In this document: positions 29,842 to 39,070 of the stretch, one piece after another
Position numbering within the stretch: the first letter of the stretch is position 1
Layout of the letters: each line of letters begins with the position of its first letter
Origin: Engelhardtia mirabilis
Lineage (GTDB): Bacteria > Planctomycetota > UBA1135 > GCA-002686595
Direction: 5' to 3'
NCBI GenBank assembly: GCA_007751255.1
Contig: CP036297.1
Span: forward strand, 1-45,168
Length of the DNA: 45,168 nt
Translations under genes and position numbers: made by a program
Notes under the pieces: generated by a model
The model's input: the letters and a program-made list of their open reading frames with translations, nothing else
The model's database searches: none
What the model was told of the DNA's origin: nothing

Positions 29842-31535
29842 AGGAAGACCTTGAGCAAGCGTTCCCACACGCCGCGGCGCCGGTAGTACGGATTGTGTCG
29901 CGCGCGCACCCTAAGCCTCGGGTTGTCCAGGTAGCTCTGGCGGTGGGATCTAACCGGAGGAAGGTTCGAGATCAGGGAGACCTGCTCTCGATCACCGAGC
30001 GTCCGCAACTCCCCTACCGACAGGAGCGGTCGCCTGCCTTGATTCATGTTCGTCGTGAAGCCCGTGCTTAGATCGGTAACCAGCGTAGGGTCGCTGTTCA
30101 CGGAGTGCTGGTTGAAGGTCGCCTCGCCGCTGAGCTTGCTGAAGGTCTCCAGCGTCTCAACGTCGCTCGTCGACCCAAAGAGCGTCACAACATCGACGCC
30201 GAGGAACTCCCTGTAGGAGTCACCGTAGAGACGCTTGAGCGCAGCCAAGAACTGGACGAGCATCACGATGCGTAGGTGCTGCCGATAGAGGGCCAGCGAG
30301 CGGAGCAAGGTCGACATCCTCGAGATGTTCTGCAGCTCATCGACTAGAAGTGTCACCCTCCTGTGCGCCTTGTCGCGCGCGATCAGCTCGGCCGCAAGGG
30401 AGATCACAAGCGCGATGTAGCCACTGAGGTTTTGAATCCGCTCGGGGGGGACCCCGAAGTACACGGCGACAGGTTTCTCCCCACTCTTCAGCGTCGAAAG
30501 ATCTACACCTCTCATGCTTGTACTCCGCGCCAGCGCACCATCAGCATGGAACGGCTGCAGGGCATCGCACGCCGTCCCAAAGACCCCGCTCCACTCCTTC
30601 GGGCTCCGGGTGTAGGTCGCCCCGATGCGGTTCCCGAACCGCGCCAGCTCGCCGTGGAAGGCTGTCGAGTCCATCATCTCTGCGACGGCCGCCTCGAACG
30701 TCTCGGGATCAGAGAGGAGAAGAGCGCGCAGACCCGTGAGGGTGACATCGCCGTCCCGGTGCCACAGGAGAAGAGCAAGCCCGGTCAAGAGCTCGCGACC
30801 AGCAGACAGAAAGAAGTCGTTGTCGGAGTTCTGCCCCTCCCTCTCCGGTACGAGGAGCTGACACACCATCCACATGTCGTCCACGGTGTTGCGATCTGTG
30901 ATGAAGCCGAACGGGTTGAACCCCGCATCGACGATCGGATCAGCACCCGGAAACCTGGCATTGTAGTCATCGGCGTAGGGGCAGATGCAAAGCACCTCGT
31001 GCCCCATGGCGCGATGCGCTGACGCCGTGACGTAGAAGAGCTCCATCTTCACGTCAACGGCGAACACACTCTCCGCCTGAGCTCCATCCAGTGCCGAGCG
31101 CAGCAAGATCTGCGCAGCGCAGCTCGTACTCTTTCCAGCCCCGGGACCGGCCAGAATGAGCTCTGAGACGAAGTCGTAGCTGATCTCTCTTCGGCTCTCC
31201 GGCTCGATGCCAAGGAACACCCCCTTCCCACTCAAGAGCCCCTTGGCCTTGAGCTCCTTCCGCGTCGCAAACTTCGAGGAGGGCTGTCCTGCGTTGGAAC
31301 GCGTCGCCCGCCCTCGCGCTTGCCGCACAGCGGCGGCCACGTCCCACCTCTCCCATCCAGCGGCGAACCGTGTGACGGCGACAATCCACCCGATCGCAGC
31401 CGCGACCGCAGCCACATCGTCCCCAGCCATCGCCTGCGGCCAGAACCACCACCCTATGCAAAGTCCACAAGCGGACAGGAACCACGAACCAAGCCAGCCT
31501 ATCGGTTCCGCGCGCGTTACTGCTCGGCCAGACAT
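29838..31535 (-). CDS. VirD4/TraG-type type IV coupling protein
   Basis: ATG 31535, after GGTGAG, gives 565 residues; a GTG 15 bp upstream is an alternative. Two membrane helices (about 12-35 and 40-57) are followed by the ATPase: Walker A ELILAGPGAGKSTSCAAQ (near 125-142), Walker B VTLLVDELQNISRMSTLLRS, and the TraG-type block LRIVMLVQFLAALKRLYGDS. The C-terminal region ends in a basic tail (RARHNPYYRRRG). It would recruit the relaxosome and feed DNA to a mating channel. No VirB4 or other channel gene is present, so that must come from another element. Confidence 0.88.
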   Translation of the reverse strand: MSGRAVTRAEPIGWLGSWFLSACGLCIGWWFWPQAMAGDDVAAVAAAIGWIVAVTRFAAGWERWDVAAAVRQARGRATRSNAGQPSSKFATRKELKAKGLLSGKGVFLGIEPESRREISYDFVSELILAGPGAGKSTSCAAQILLRSALDGAQAESVFAVDVKMELFYVTASAHRAMGHEVLCICPYADDYNARFPGADPIVDAGFNPFGFITDRNTVDDMWMVCQLLVPEREGQNSDNDFFLSAGRELLTGLALLLWHRDGDVTLTGLRALLLSDPETFEAAVAEMMDSTAFHGELARFGNRIGATYTRSPKEWSGVFGTACDALQPFHADGALARSTSMRGVDLSTLKSGEKPVAVYFGVPPERIQNLSGYIALVISLAAELIARDKAHRRVTLLVDELQNISRMSTLLRSLALYRQHLRIVMLVQFLAALKRLYGDSYREFLGVDVVTLFGSTSDVETLETFSKLSGEATFNQHSVNSDPTLVTDLSTGFTTNMNQGRRPLLSVGELRTLGDREQVSLISNLPPVRSHRQSYLDNPRLRVRARHNPYYRRRGVWERLLKVFL

Positions 31536-31659
31536 CTCACCACTTCTCACGACGACCTCGTCTCAACACGAACGAGTCTGCCGGACTCAGCGCTCAGAGC
31601 CAGCGCACACAGCGCTGCGTGCGCCGGCCAGAAGGCGCTCTGTTTGTTGCGCCGGGTGA

Positions 31660-33108
31660 TCACCGTGTGCCACCGGCGGCCTGGTGCGCGGCCCGAGCCT
31701 CGTCGAACGCGGCTCCCACCCACGGCTTCAGAAGGCCCACGCTGTTCGCGATCGTCTCGCCGCTGGCAACAGCCCGGAAGAAGTCCGCCTGACTTTGCGG
31801 CCCGGCGTCGAGGCCCTCGAGCCCGGGCGTGAAGATCGACAGGATGCGCGTCGCAGGGTTGGCGCTCCGAAACGACTGGACTCGCTGCAGGGCCCGCTGT
31901 CGGTCAACGTCCGTCACGCCGCTGTGCAGGCTGCCATCGTCGCCGATGATCACGAGGATGGGGAGCGCACTTGCATCGCCGCGTTCGAGCTGGTTCACAG
32001 CGACCCGGACACCGTGTGACATGTCGACCGTCGCGCTGATCGTCGAGAGCTCCGGTTGAGCGCGCGTTCCATCGGGATTCTCTCGGCCTTCGACCAGATC
32101 TCGCAGCGCCTCAAACCCAACGTTCCTGCCGCCACCCCCCATCGAGCGTAGCGGGAAGACCTTGGTATCAGTCGGACCGGCACACATCACGATGCCGAGC
32201 TCGACCAGGTGCCCCTCGCCGACCATGCTTTCCACAAGGCTCAGCGCCGCTGCGCCAGTCTGCTTGATCTCCGCCGCTTGTGAACCGCTGCAGTCCTGCA
32301 CGACCACAACCCGGACTGATAGAGGCGCCACGACGGGCTTCGGCTTGTAGATCTTGACGCCGATGCCTTCGCTCGGATTGAGTGGTGGGTCGACCGGGAA
32401 CGTCGCGACGCGACCTTCTCGTGCGGCGCTCATGACGGCGGTTGCGTCGCTCCCCCACCCTGCAAGCGCGCCGCCCTGAGCACCCAACCACGCCGACCAG
32501 AAGCGTTGCACGCCTCGCTCGTACGTACCGGGAAGGGTCTCCGTATCCACCATGTGGAACCGCATCCCCTCCAACTGCGTGGCGCGTTGTCGGGTCCCGA
32601 GTGGTGTCTCGAGCGCAGATGCGCCGATGTGGCCATCTGTCCCAAGCATGTCTGGGCCCCAGATCCAGTCAGCCTCACGCGGGACTCGATAGAGAGGGCT
32701 TCCGACGAGCACAACGTCGCCGCGTGCCTCGGACTGCGCGATCAGGTCGACCACCCTCGGAAGGTCGATCACGTTGAGGTGCTGCGCCCGCTCTGGATCG
32801 AGGGCGATGCGCTGCACGATTGCAGCCTTCATCGCCTTGATCTTCGGCGCGGCGAGCCGCAGGCGACGTTGCTCGTTTCCCTCCGGCACCTCGAGCGTGG
32901 CTAGCCCTGACGGCGCCAGCCCGTCGAACAGCTTCAGTTCCCGTCCGGGCTCCTCTTCGAGCACAATTGCGACGACTGCGATGAGCACGGCTTCAGCCGT
33001 CTCAACGCGCATCTCGGACGGCACCACTACGGAGAGGGACTGCGCATGCGAGACGGCCATGAAAGGCGTCAGTAGCAAGGACGCGATGGTTGTGAGGGTC
33101 TTACGCAT
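31660..33108 (-). CDS. Exported von Willebrand A-domain protein
   Basis: A signal peptide (MRKTLTTIASLLLTPFMAVS, cleaved near SHAQS) leads a 482-residue protein. The N-terminal half (about 25-255) has no known motif. From about 262 it is a VWA-like domain with VRVVVVQDCSGSQAAEI (DxSxS at 272-276, the MIDAS metal site), a hydrophobic strand (LPILVIIGDDGSLHSGV) and IANSVGLLKPWV near the end. It overlaps the membrane protein gene by 8 bp. VWA domains mediate metal-dependent adhesion. In this cluster it could contact the recipient surface or the transfer apparatus, an inference from position only. Confidence 0.75.
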   Translation of the reverse strand: MRKTLTTIASLLLTPFMAVSHAQSLSVVVPSEMRVETAEAVLIAVVAIVLEEEPGRELKLFDGLAPSGLATLEVPEGNEQRRLRLAAPKIKAMKAAIVQRIALDPERAQHLNVIDLPRVVDLIAQSEARGDVVLVGSPLYRVPREADWIWGPDMLGTDGHIGASALETPLGTRQRATQLEGMRFHMVDTETLPGTYERGVQRFWSAWLGAQGGALAGWGSDATAVMSAAREGRVATFPVDPPLNPSEGIGVKIYKPKPVVAPLSVRVVVVQDCSGSQAAEIKQTGAAALSLVESMVGEGHLVELGIVMCAGPTDTKVFPLRSMGGGGRNVGFEALRDLVEGRENPDGTRAQPELSTISATVDMSHGVRVAVNQLERGDASALPILVIIGDDGSLHSGVTDVDRQRALQRVQSFRSANPATRILSIFTPGLEGLDAGPQSQADFFRAVASGETIANSVGLLKPWVGAAFDEARAAHQAAGGTR

Positions 33109-34423
33109 GGGTTCGGGTACCTCTCAAGAAGGGGTTGTCGTCTTCGTCCGTGTCAAGGTCTTGGATCGCGTGGGTCTCGTCTTCCGAGACGGCGCTTCTA
33201 GGGCTGATCTGGAGTTCTCTGTCCTGCAGTCGGTCCGCGTCTCGGGCGATCTCCAGCTTCGCGCGCCGCGTGCGGTAGACGACCACGGCGTCTTCCGCCA
33301 CGTTCCGGCGCCCGATCTCGATCCGATCCATTCGCCCTTGGAAACCCGCGAGCAGCTTGCCTGTCGCGATGCGCTCTTCAGCCGCAGCCTTCGACTCGCG
33401 CTCGAGCGTGCGCACGATCTTCGGTTTGCCGAGGGTCCAGCTTCCGTGCTGGTGGAACTCGCGCGAGATGCACAATCCGAGCGCTGCCGCACCGCAGATC
33501 TCGCCGAGGACGGCAAAAAGCAGCACAAGAGGTGGTCCCGACCGCGAGCCTGGGGCTTCTTCCTCTTCGGGAGGCGAATCGCCCCTCTGCTGATCAAGCA
33601 GGTCGCCCAGGTCGATCGAAGCGAGGCTCTCGATGTCGATCTGCGCCTCCGCTGTCATCGTTGCGCCGTACTCCGTCAAGAACGCGTAGGCCCACATACC
33701 AATGAGCGACACGCCGATGACACACAGCGCGGTCAGGAGCCGAGTCTTCGCTTGCTCACTCTGCAGAACCTTGTCCCCCAGGACCTCCAGGAGGATCGCG
33801 GCTACGAGAGGGAGAAAGCCGAACCGAAGGCCCACATGGAGGTCATCAACGAACCCGCCCTCGACGAGAAGCTGGCCGAGCTGCACAACCGACATCGCCA
33901 TCAAGATCAACGCCCCGAGGATTGCAGCCAGGACCCACAATCGCTCGAAGGCGCTCCACGGTATGCGCCCATCTCGCGGCACCGGCTCGTAGCGCCAGAA
34001 GCGCTTCAGGTCGCGCTGCCGCGCTTCATCTTGATTCTCGTTTACCGCGATCTGGCGCCCGAGGGCCTCGATCGCGAAGACGGCCTGGGACCGCACTTCG
34101 GCAACATCCTCGTCGTAGCGCCGCTCATGCACGTCGCGTAGGAACGCCTCTGGATCTTCGGTCTCGGGCGAGAACGCGATGGAGATCGCGTCCGGCGAGA
34201 CTCCTCGAAAAGGAAGAAGTGGGCGCGCGAGCTCGGCAGCAAGTGCGGCCCAATCAGGGGCTTCGATCACGCCCCCGAGAAGTTCATCTGTGGCACGTTC
34301 CGGAGGACTCTTGGGCCTGTCTTCATCGTCTCGATCAGGTTCTTGGGGCAAATCTTCCACCTCGAACGCTTGCGCGCTCCACTTCTCCCGCCACCACACG
34401 GGCGGCGCCTTCCATGCCGGCAC
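33101..34423 (-). CDS. Polytopic membrane protein of the mobilization block
   Basis: Starting at GTG 34423, the 440-residue protein has an acidic soluble N-terminus (about 1-160) and four hydrophobic segments: LWVLAAILGALILMAMSVVQ, FGFLPLVAAILLEVLG, LLTALCVIGVSLIGMWAYAF and LVLLFAVLGEICGAAALGLC. A charged helical C-terminus follows (LERESKAAAEERIATGKLLA). It is between the VWA gene and two small upstream genes and could be the membrane platform of this cluster. No known family is evident to me. Confidence 0.7.
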   Translation of the reverse strand: MPAWKAPPVWWREKWSAQAFEVEDLPQEPDRDDEDRPKSPPERATDELLGGVIEAPDWAALAAELARPLLPFRGVSPDAISIAFSPETEDPEAFLRDVHERRYDEDVAEVRSQAVFAIEALGRQIAVNENQDEARQRDLKRFWRYEPVPRDGRIPWSAFERLWVLAAILGALILMAMSVVQLGQLLVEGGFVDDLHVGLRFGFLPLVAAILLEVLGDKVLQSEQAKTRLLTALCVIGVSLIGMWAYAFLTEYGATMTAEAQIDIESLASIDLGDLLDQQRGDSPPEEEEAPGSRSGPPLVLLFAVLGEICGAAALGLCISREFHQHGSWTLGKPKIVRTLERESKAAAEERIATGKLLAGFQGRMDRIEIGRRNVAEDAVVVYRTRRAKLEIARDADRLQDRELQISPRSAVSEDETHAIQDLDTDEDDNPFLRGTRTHA

Positions 34424-34472
34424 GCAACAACGCGCGCCGGTCGTTCCTCCTCCGCCGTCTGAGCCAGTCAGC

Positions 34473-34746
34473 TCATCGCGTGGCCTCGATGCCTAACGCC
34501 GCGTCCACGGCTGCCTTGGCCAGCGATTGCGTCACGGCGGCAAATGTCAGTCCAGCCGACCTGCCCGCCGTCATGCCGCCCGCATGCCTCGATCACCGCA
34601 GCATGGACCAGGCGCCTCGCCGTTGGCTCGGCCGATTCACCGCGCAGAAGTCGCGTGCTGGCCTCGGGTGGCATCGGGGCCAACGCGTAGCCCATCCACT
34701 CCAGCGTGACGATTGCGAACCGCTCCTCTATCCCGCGACGGTTCAC
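34473..34746 (-). pseudogene. Small gene of the mobilization block, probable frameshift
   Basis: From GTG 34746 (overlapping the upstream stop) the frame reads NRRGIEERFAIVTLEWMGYA and RRLVHAAVIEACG. It then becomes implausible (Arg/Gly-rich, low GC at third positions) up to a stop at 34468. One base away, the frame GLTFAAVTQSLAKAAVDAAL runs to a stop at 34473 with high third-position GC. Removing one base near 34575 joins them to 90 residues. So either a frameshift or an assembly error is present. Function unknown. Confidence 0.45.
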
Positions 34747-35177
34747 CCCTTGGTCTCCGTCGTTGAGGCAGCTTCTGCCGCTGGGCTCTGCGCAACGTGC
34801 TGCGGGTCACCGCTGTCCCCCTCCGGCCGCGCCCCCTCCCCCATGGGGCTGCGTGACCGCCGGGGCTTGCGCAGCCGCGGTCGGATCTCGACCCGAAGGC
34901 CTATCCCTGCCAGCGAACGGGCGAGGCTGTCACCCAGCTCACGCAGCACGAGCCGCCGCCGGTCTTCTTCGGCGATCTCAAGCGGCCGGATTGCCGCCCG
35001 CTTGGCGCGGGCAGAGAGCGGGGCTGCCTGGATCTGCTCGATTAGCGCCCGTGATGAAGGATCGGCCGCCTGACGCGCTGTGACACGCCCCTCAGCAGCA
35101 CGGGCGAACTCGTCGGTGAAGGACTGGAAAGGCGGCGACGTGGGAGAGCTGGGCTGCGAGCTGCGCATAGCACCCAT
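34743..35177 (-). CDS. Hypothetical helical basic protein of the mobilization block
   Basis: The 144-residue protein has a Ser/Pro-rich start, a helical middle (DEFARAAEGRVTARQAADPS, RALIEQIQAAPLSARAKRAA, RRRLVLRELGDSLARSLAGI) and a disordered Arg/Pro/Glu-rich end. A start at ATG 35168 is also possible. It overlaps the next gene and lies 57 bp downstream of the gene at 35235. No domain was recognised. Confidence 0.55.
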   Translation of the reverse strand: MGAMRSSQPSSPTSPPFQSFTDEFARAAEGRVTARQAADPSSRALIEQIQAAPLSARAKRAAIRPLEIAEEDRRRLVLRELGDSLARSLAGIGLRVEIRPRLRKPRRSRSPMGEGARPEGDSGDPQHVAQSPAAEAASTTETKG

Positions 35178-35234
35178 TGTAACCCACGGGGTGACTTTGG
35201 TCCGCCAAGAACGGCACCGCGCGGGTGCCTTGCT

Positions 35235-35852
35235 CTAAGGTGCTACTGATTCGTCGCTTACGCCGCCTAGCTGCCGCCGGGCCTGAGACGGGCGCTTCCG
35301 AAATGATGGCGCCGCCTTCCTTCTCACCACCAGCTCGACCTCGTCGAGGCCAAGCGTAGTGCCACCGCCCGACAGGCAAACGCGATCATTCTTGATGGTT
35401 AACGAAACGACTCTCTTGCTGGCCCCCTCCACGAGCTCCAGACGACGGGACTCCAAGATCAGGCGAACATTGACGACAAAGTCGACCCGTTGGGGCATTG
35501 GGATCCCATCAGTGACGCCACCTGCACGCGCAATGAGGTCAGCAAGCTCCTCTATTTCCTCGTCAGCCGTCTCAGTGACCATCCGAACACGGAGATGTTT
35601 AGCCGCTGCAGCGAAATCATCCCGCAGCCCGGCATCTAGAGGCCGCTTCTCTCCACTTGGAATCGCCCCGACTCCCTCATCTGCACATCCCTCTCCTGCG
35701 CGGGGATACCTAGCGCTACCAGACTGCTCAATAGTGCCAGAGTCCCGAGCCGATGTCAAACTTGAATGGGCCTTCAGACTTTCCCGCAGCGCGCGCGCAC
35801 TTTCTTTGTCGGGAAGGAACCACTTCCCGTTCTTGCTTGAGGTGGACTTCAT
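35235..35852 (-). CDS. Hypothetical 205-residue protein
   Basis: ATG 35852 overlaps the stop of the preceding gene (ATGA). The N-terminal ~75 residues are polar and variable. A middle segment is helical (DDFAAAAKHLRVRMVTETAD, EIEELADLIARAGGV). A beta-rich part follows (RVDFVVNVRLILESRRLELV, KRVVSLTIKNDRVCLSGGGT), then a basic tail. No family was recognised. It is linked to the 35849-37183 gene by overlap. Confidence 0.55.
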   Translation of the reverse strand: MKSTSSKNGKWFLPDKESARALRESLKAHSSLTSARDSGTIEQSGSARYPRAGEGCADEGVGAIPSGEKRPLDAGLRDDFAAAAKHLRVRMVTETADEEIEELADLIARAGGVTDGIPMPQRVDFVVNVRLILESRRLELVEGASKRVVSLTIKNDRVCLSGGGTTLGLDEVELVVRRKAAPSFRKRPSQARRQLGGVSDESVAP

Positions 35853-37183
35853 GCGGGATCGATCACATTGAGTAGGTCAATAAACCCACGCTCGTTGACG
35901 ACGTAACGGTCTTGATGGTCATCGTTATAGTGCACACCTCCACCGCCAAGGCTTCCGGTGTCCAGCAGCCCACCGTACCACATCTTGTCGAACGCCGTGC
36001 CCACCACTCTCGGTCGTCCGGTGGTGACAGCTATGTCGAGGATCGAACGGAATGCCACCTCAGAGAGAGCCGCCGCAGCGCAGCGCTTCTCAGGCCCGTC
36101 GAGCATTACGACGTAGCTTAGCGCATGCGCGATGTTCGAGATTGTCCGTGCCCACCGGAATGAGACCTGTACCGGTTGATTCAGAAGTCCAAGATACACG
36201 CGCCATACGCGATACGAGGTGCGCTCCGCATCGAGTGCGAGCTCGACGCTCTTGTCTTCGAGCGAAAGCGTAGGGGTGGATGCGCCTGAATGTGGAAAGC
36301 CGCGCCGGAGTACCTCAGAGGTCGGTGCTAGCTGCCCTGGATTGAAGTTCAGGTCACTCCGGAGTAGGCGCGCCGTCTGAGCTTGAGCCATCGCCAGGCT
36401 GCTCTGGCTGGCCGCCCATTCCGCGAGCATCATGGGGTCCCCAGACCAGCGATAGAGCCGTGCAAATTCCTCGGAGGCAAACGTCAAATGCCGGATGCCG
36501 GCGCCGTCAATTTGCATTGGCCGTGAACCGTCTAGATAGGGAAGCTCGTCGGACGCCTTCGACCAATGAAGCGTTCCGACATGCACATCGCCCGCGTCCC
36601 GCTCCCAGGCCGCGATCATCGCTCCGGGCACCGATTGGTCGCTGCGCAACTCCTCGATCTTTCCGCGCTGCCCCTCCAGCTGCTCAAACGCAGCGGCTAG
36701 CTCGGCGTGTTCCCGCGTGTGATAGGCCAATCGGGCCATCGCATTCCCCAGGAAGGCGTGAGCCCGGATGCGCGTAATACCCCCCCCCGGCAACTCCCTC
36801 CATTGTGCTCCGTCCTCTAGCCAGTCCACAAATCCCCGGATGAGGTCGACGCCCTCGTGGAGAATGCCTCTACCGTCCCCCAGGGTGCCCTGCGTATCTC
36901 CCATCCATCGCCCACGAATTGACAGACATTCACCCCGCGCTGCGCCAAGGGCAGCGTGGCGATCAACCTCCTCGCGCGACTGCAGCCCACCCCTCTGGTG
37001 CAGGGCAGTTTCGGTGAGCTCCTGGACAGTATCGAGGAGCGCCTTTGACCCTGTTAGCCGGGCCTCATTGATCATCAAGAAGACATTCCGGAGGACCGGA
37101 GAACTCTTCTCGAGATCGGTGGTCGAGATCGGGCACTGCAGCGGCGCGAGATGCCTACCATCGAATAGACCAACCCCGAACAC
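35849..37183 (-). CDS. Hypothetical helical 444-residue protein
   Basis: GTG 37183 is preferred because GAGGCGGAG lies about 10 bp upstream and the residues before it (from a TTG at 37348) are Arg-rich and unlike the rest. The protein is mostly helical (TGSKALLDTVQELTETALHQ, AMARLAYHTREHAELAAAFE, QLEGQRGKIEELRSD, MMLAEWAASQSSLAMAQAQT), ending in a short beta/Gly segment (NDDHQDRYVVNERGFIDLLN). There is no signal peptide and no known motif. It is the first gene of the block that runs to the coupling protein. Confidence 0.6.
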   Translation of the reverse strand: MFGVGLFDGRHLAPLQCPISTTDLEKSSPVLRNVFLMINEARLTGSKALLDTVQELTETALHQRGGLQSREEVDRHAALGAARGECLSIRGRWMGDTQGTLGDGRGILHEGVDLIRGFVDWLEDGAQWRELPGGGITRIRAHAFLGNAMARLAYHTREHAELAAAFEQLEGQRGKIEELRSDQSVPGAMIAAWERDAGDVHVGTLHWSKASDELPYLDGSRPMQIDGAGIRHLTFASEEFARLYRWSGDPMMLAEWAASQSSLAMAQAQTARLLRSDLNFNPGQLAPTSEVLRRGFPHSGASTPTLSLEDKSVELALDAERTSYRVWRVYLGLLNQPVQVSFRWARTISNIAHALSYVVMLDGPEKRCAAAALSEVAFRSILDIAVTTGRPRVVGTAFDKMWYGGLLDTGSLGGGGVHYNDDHQDRYVVNERGFIDLLNVIDPA

Positions 37184-37502
37184 GCCTACACTCCGCCTCG
37201 CTGCAATTTCTTCCCTTCCGCGTGGCGTACACGTCTCCGTCGAGCCCACACCGCCGCGACGCGATCGGCGCAACGGGTGACCATTCGTCGATGTGTGGAT
37301 GCGGAGTAGCCTCCCGACTCTGGGGACGGCGAATTCCTTACGGACCAAGGTGACCCAGGGAGGGACTGCCCACGATCCGAGCCACGGCCAGGGCGTACCA
37401 CTGGCCTATCGTAGCATCGGGAGTCTAAACGAACCGACACGCTTCGCGCCCCCCTCCCCCACCGTCGCGCAAGCGCGCAAGCAGAGGTGGTCGGGGAGGG
37501 AC
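37184..37502. other. Intergenic region between the partition genes and the mobilization block
   Basis: About 320 bp with no gene I can support. Part of it is open in the frame of the following gene but with unlikely composition (Arg-rich). No clear terminator or promoter was seen. Confidence 0.4.
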
Positions 37503-38042
37503 TCACCCCCCCTCCTGCCGCTCGAGCTCTGCGATCGCCTTCTTGATGCTCTCCGCGATGCTCACGGGGAAGTTCTTGTGGGCGACCGATCCGTACTTCC
37601 CGCGCCTGCGGACGTTGTTCAGGTCCAAGTAGTCTCGCGCGTCGTAGAGGGCCATGATCGCCGCCTCGAGGACCTCTCCCCCATGGAGGTTCGGCTCAGG
37701 GCCCAGGTGGACCATCTGGTCGACGATGATCGCGAGTCTCTTCTGCCCCTCTGGGCTGATGTTCGGTCGCGCACGGCCACCGATCGAACTCGTTTTATGT
37801 CGCCCTTTGCGGCGGGGCGCAGCTTCAGTCTTGTGAGCGCCTTCTAGTGTGGTCTCAGTCTCGGGCTTGGGGGAGGGGACGACTGTGGTCTCAGTCTGGG
37901 GCCGAGGCGGCACGACAGGTTTGGGCCTCCCCTCCCCCATCATCTCGTCCAGGTAGTCGCCGCTGCGGATCGGCTTGTCTCGCACGGGCTTCTCGATCCC
38001 GTCCAAGAGTGTCAGCCCCTTGGGTATGCCGCGGCGCGCCAT
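37503..38042 (-). CDS. Candidate partition partner (ParB-like, centromere-binding)
   Basis: The 179-residue gene starts 3 bp after the parA stop. The N-terminus (MARRGIPKGLTLLDGIEKPV) and a Thr/Glu-rich linker (about 45-75, with TETTVVP and TETTLEG) lead to a basic helical C-terminus (SPEGQKRLAIIVDQMVHLGP, HGGEVLEAAIMALYDARDYL, FPVSIAESIKKAIAELERQE). There is no classic ParB or RHH signature, but a small basic protein behind ParA is usually the adaptor that binds the centromere. Two half-copies of the nearby palindrome lie inside the linker at 37852 and 37888, so it may bind its own gene. Confidence 0.6.
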   Translation of the reverse strand: MARRGIPKGLTLLDGIEKPVRDKPIRSGDYLDEMMGEGRPKPVVPPRPQTETTVVPSPKPETETTLEGAHKTEAAPRRKGRHKTSSIGGRARPNISPEGQKRLAIIVDQMVHLGPEPNLHGGEVLEAAIMALYDARDYLDLNNVRRRGKYGSVAHKNFPVSIAESIKKAIAELERQEGG

Positions 38043-38045
38043 CTA

Positions 38046-39002
38046 TCAGGCCTCCACAGACGCGTCAGCGGTGCGTGACGGGGCGACCGGCTGCACGTCG
38101 ACCACGGGCTCAGAGTCGCCGAGCGCCTCCTCCCCCTCTGGGCTCTGGTCGATCGGCTTCGGGTTGCCCAGCTTGGCGAGCACCTCGTCCGCCAGCATCA
38201 TGAACTGTTCCGAGGCCGGCTCTCCAGGTGCGTGCTCGTGGATTGATTGTCCGTAGAGCGTCGCCTCTCGATGTCGAACACTGTCAGCGATCTCGACATT
38301 GAAGAGGTCTTGTGGATCGAAGACCCCCTCGAGGTAGTCGCGGATCTCCTTGTCGAGGTTCGTTCGCTTGACTTTTGACAGGAGAACTCCGAGTAGCGTG
38401 AGGTCCGGGCGATACCGATTGCGAATCTGAGAGACCGCCTTGAGCAGCATCTTCAACCCCTTCAAGTCATAGCCGGACGGGATGACCGGAATGATGAAGT
38501 AGTCCGCGGCAATGAGGGCCGTTGTCATAACCAGACCGAGCTCGGGGCCTGTGTCAACGAGGACGAAGTCCCGCTTGCCTCGCAAGGTGTCGAGCGAGTT
38601 CTTCAGGCGGCGACGCTGGTCATCCTTCAGCCCATCCGCATCGAGATCCGTGATCTCTTGGGTGGCGAGGCGCTCTTGAACATGGGCATCGAACCTGAAC
38701 TGCACCGTCGAGATTCCCCGGCTCCCCGGGACCAGGAAGAGCCGCCCGCCAAGCCGGTCCGGGAACGACATCTCGATCTGATCCGCCCCCTTCCCCGAGA
38801 GGTAGGCGTCCACGACGGTGTACTGATCCTCGTGGAGCTCCTCAGCCTCCTCGCCGAAGGCTTGGGTGGCGTTCGCTTGCGGGTCGCAGTCCACCACCGT
38901 TGCGGTGTAGCCCCGCATCGCGAGGGCCGAGGCCAGGCTGATGACCGAGGTCGTCTTGCCGCAGCCACCCTTCTGGTTGGAGATCGTTATCACTGTCGTC
39001 AT
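38046..39002 (-). CDS. parA: ParA-type partition ATPase
   Basis: ATG 39002 gives a 318-residue protein beginning MTTVITISNQKGGCGKTTSV with the deviant Walker A (residues 11-18). It continues ATVVDCDPQANATQAF, FVLVDTGPELGLVMTTALIA and FIIPVIPSGYDLKGLKMLLK, standard ParA/Soj motifs. The C-terminal ~45 residues are acidic and extended. It lacks the N-terminal HTH of type Ia ParA, so it is of the short (Ib-like) type and probably relies on the following gene for DNA binding. It lies between the palindromes and its partner, and would segregate the plasmid. Confidence 0.9.
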   Translation of the reverse strand: MTTVITISNQKGGCGKTTSVISLASALAMRGYTATVVDCDPQANATQAFGEEAEELHEDQYTVVDAYLSGKGADQIEMSFPDRLGGRLFLVPGSRGISTVQFRFDAHVQERLATQEITDLDADGLKDDQRRRLKNSLDTLRGKRDFVLVDTGPELGLVMTTALIAADYFIIPVIPSGYDLKGLKMLLKAVSQIRNRYRPDLTLLGVLLSKVKRTNLDKEIRDYLEGVFDPQDLFNVEIADSVRHREATLYGQSIHEHAPGEPASEQFMMLADEVLAKLGNPKPIDQSPEGEEALGDSEPVVDVQPVAPSRTADASVEA

Positions 39003-39070
39003 CGGGGCCCCGCTGGTTGTTTCCGTTGTTCGACCTGAGTGTGCGCCTCCAGAGACCCTCGAGTCAACGG

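Noticed and set aside
30363-31022. Plus-strand frame opposite the coupling protein
   Set aside because: It overlaps the Walker-motif gene completely and has no motif of its own.
32774-34141. Long plus-strand open frame opposite the membrane protein gene
   Set aside because: The opposite strand encodes clear transmembrane helices and overlaps its neighbours; the plus-strand reading is a GC-rich shadow.
36768-37280. Plus-strand open frame in the region of the 444-residue gene
   Set aside because: Ser/Pro/Arg-rich shadow of the minus-strand gene.
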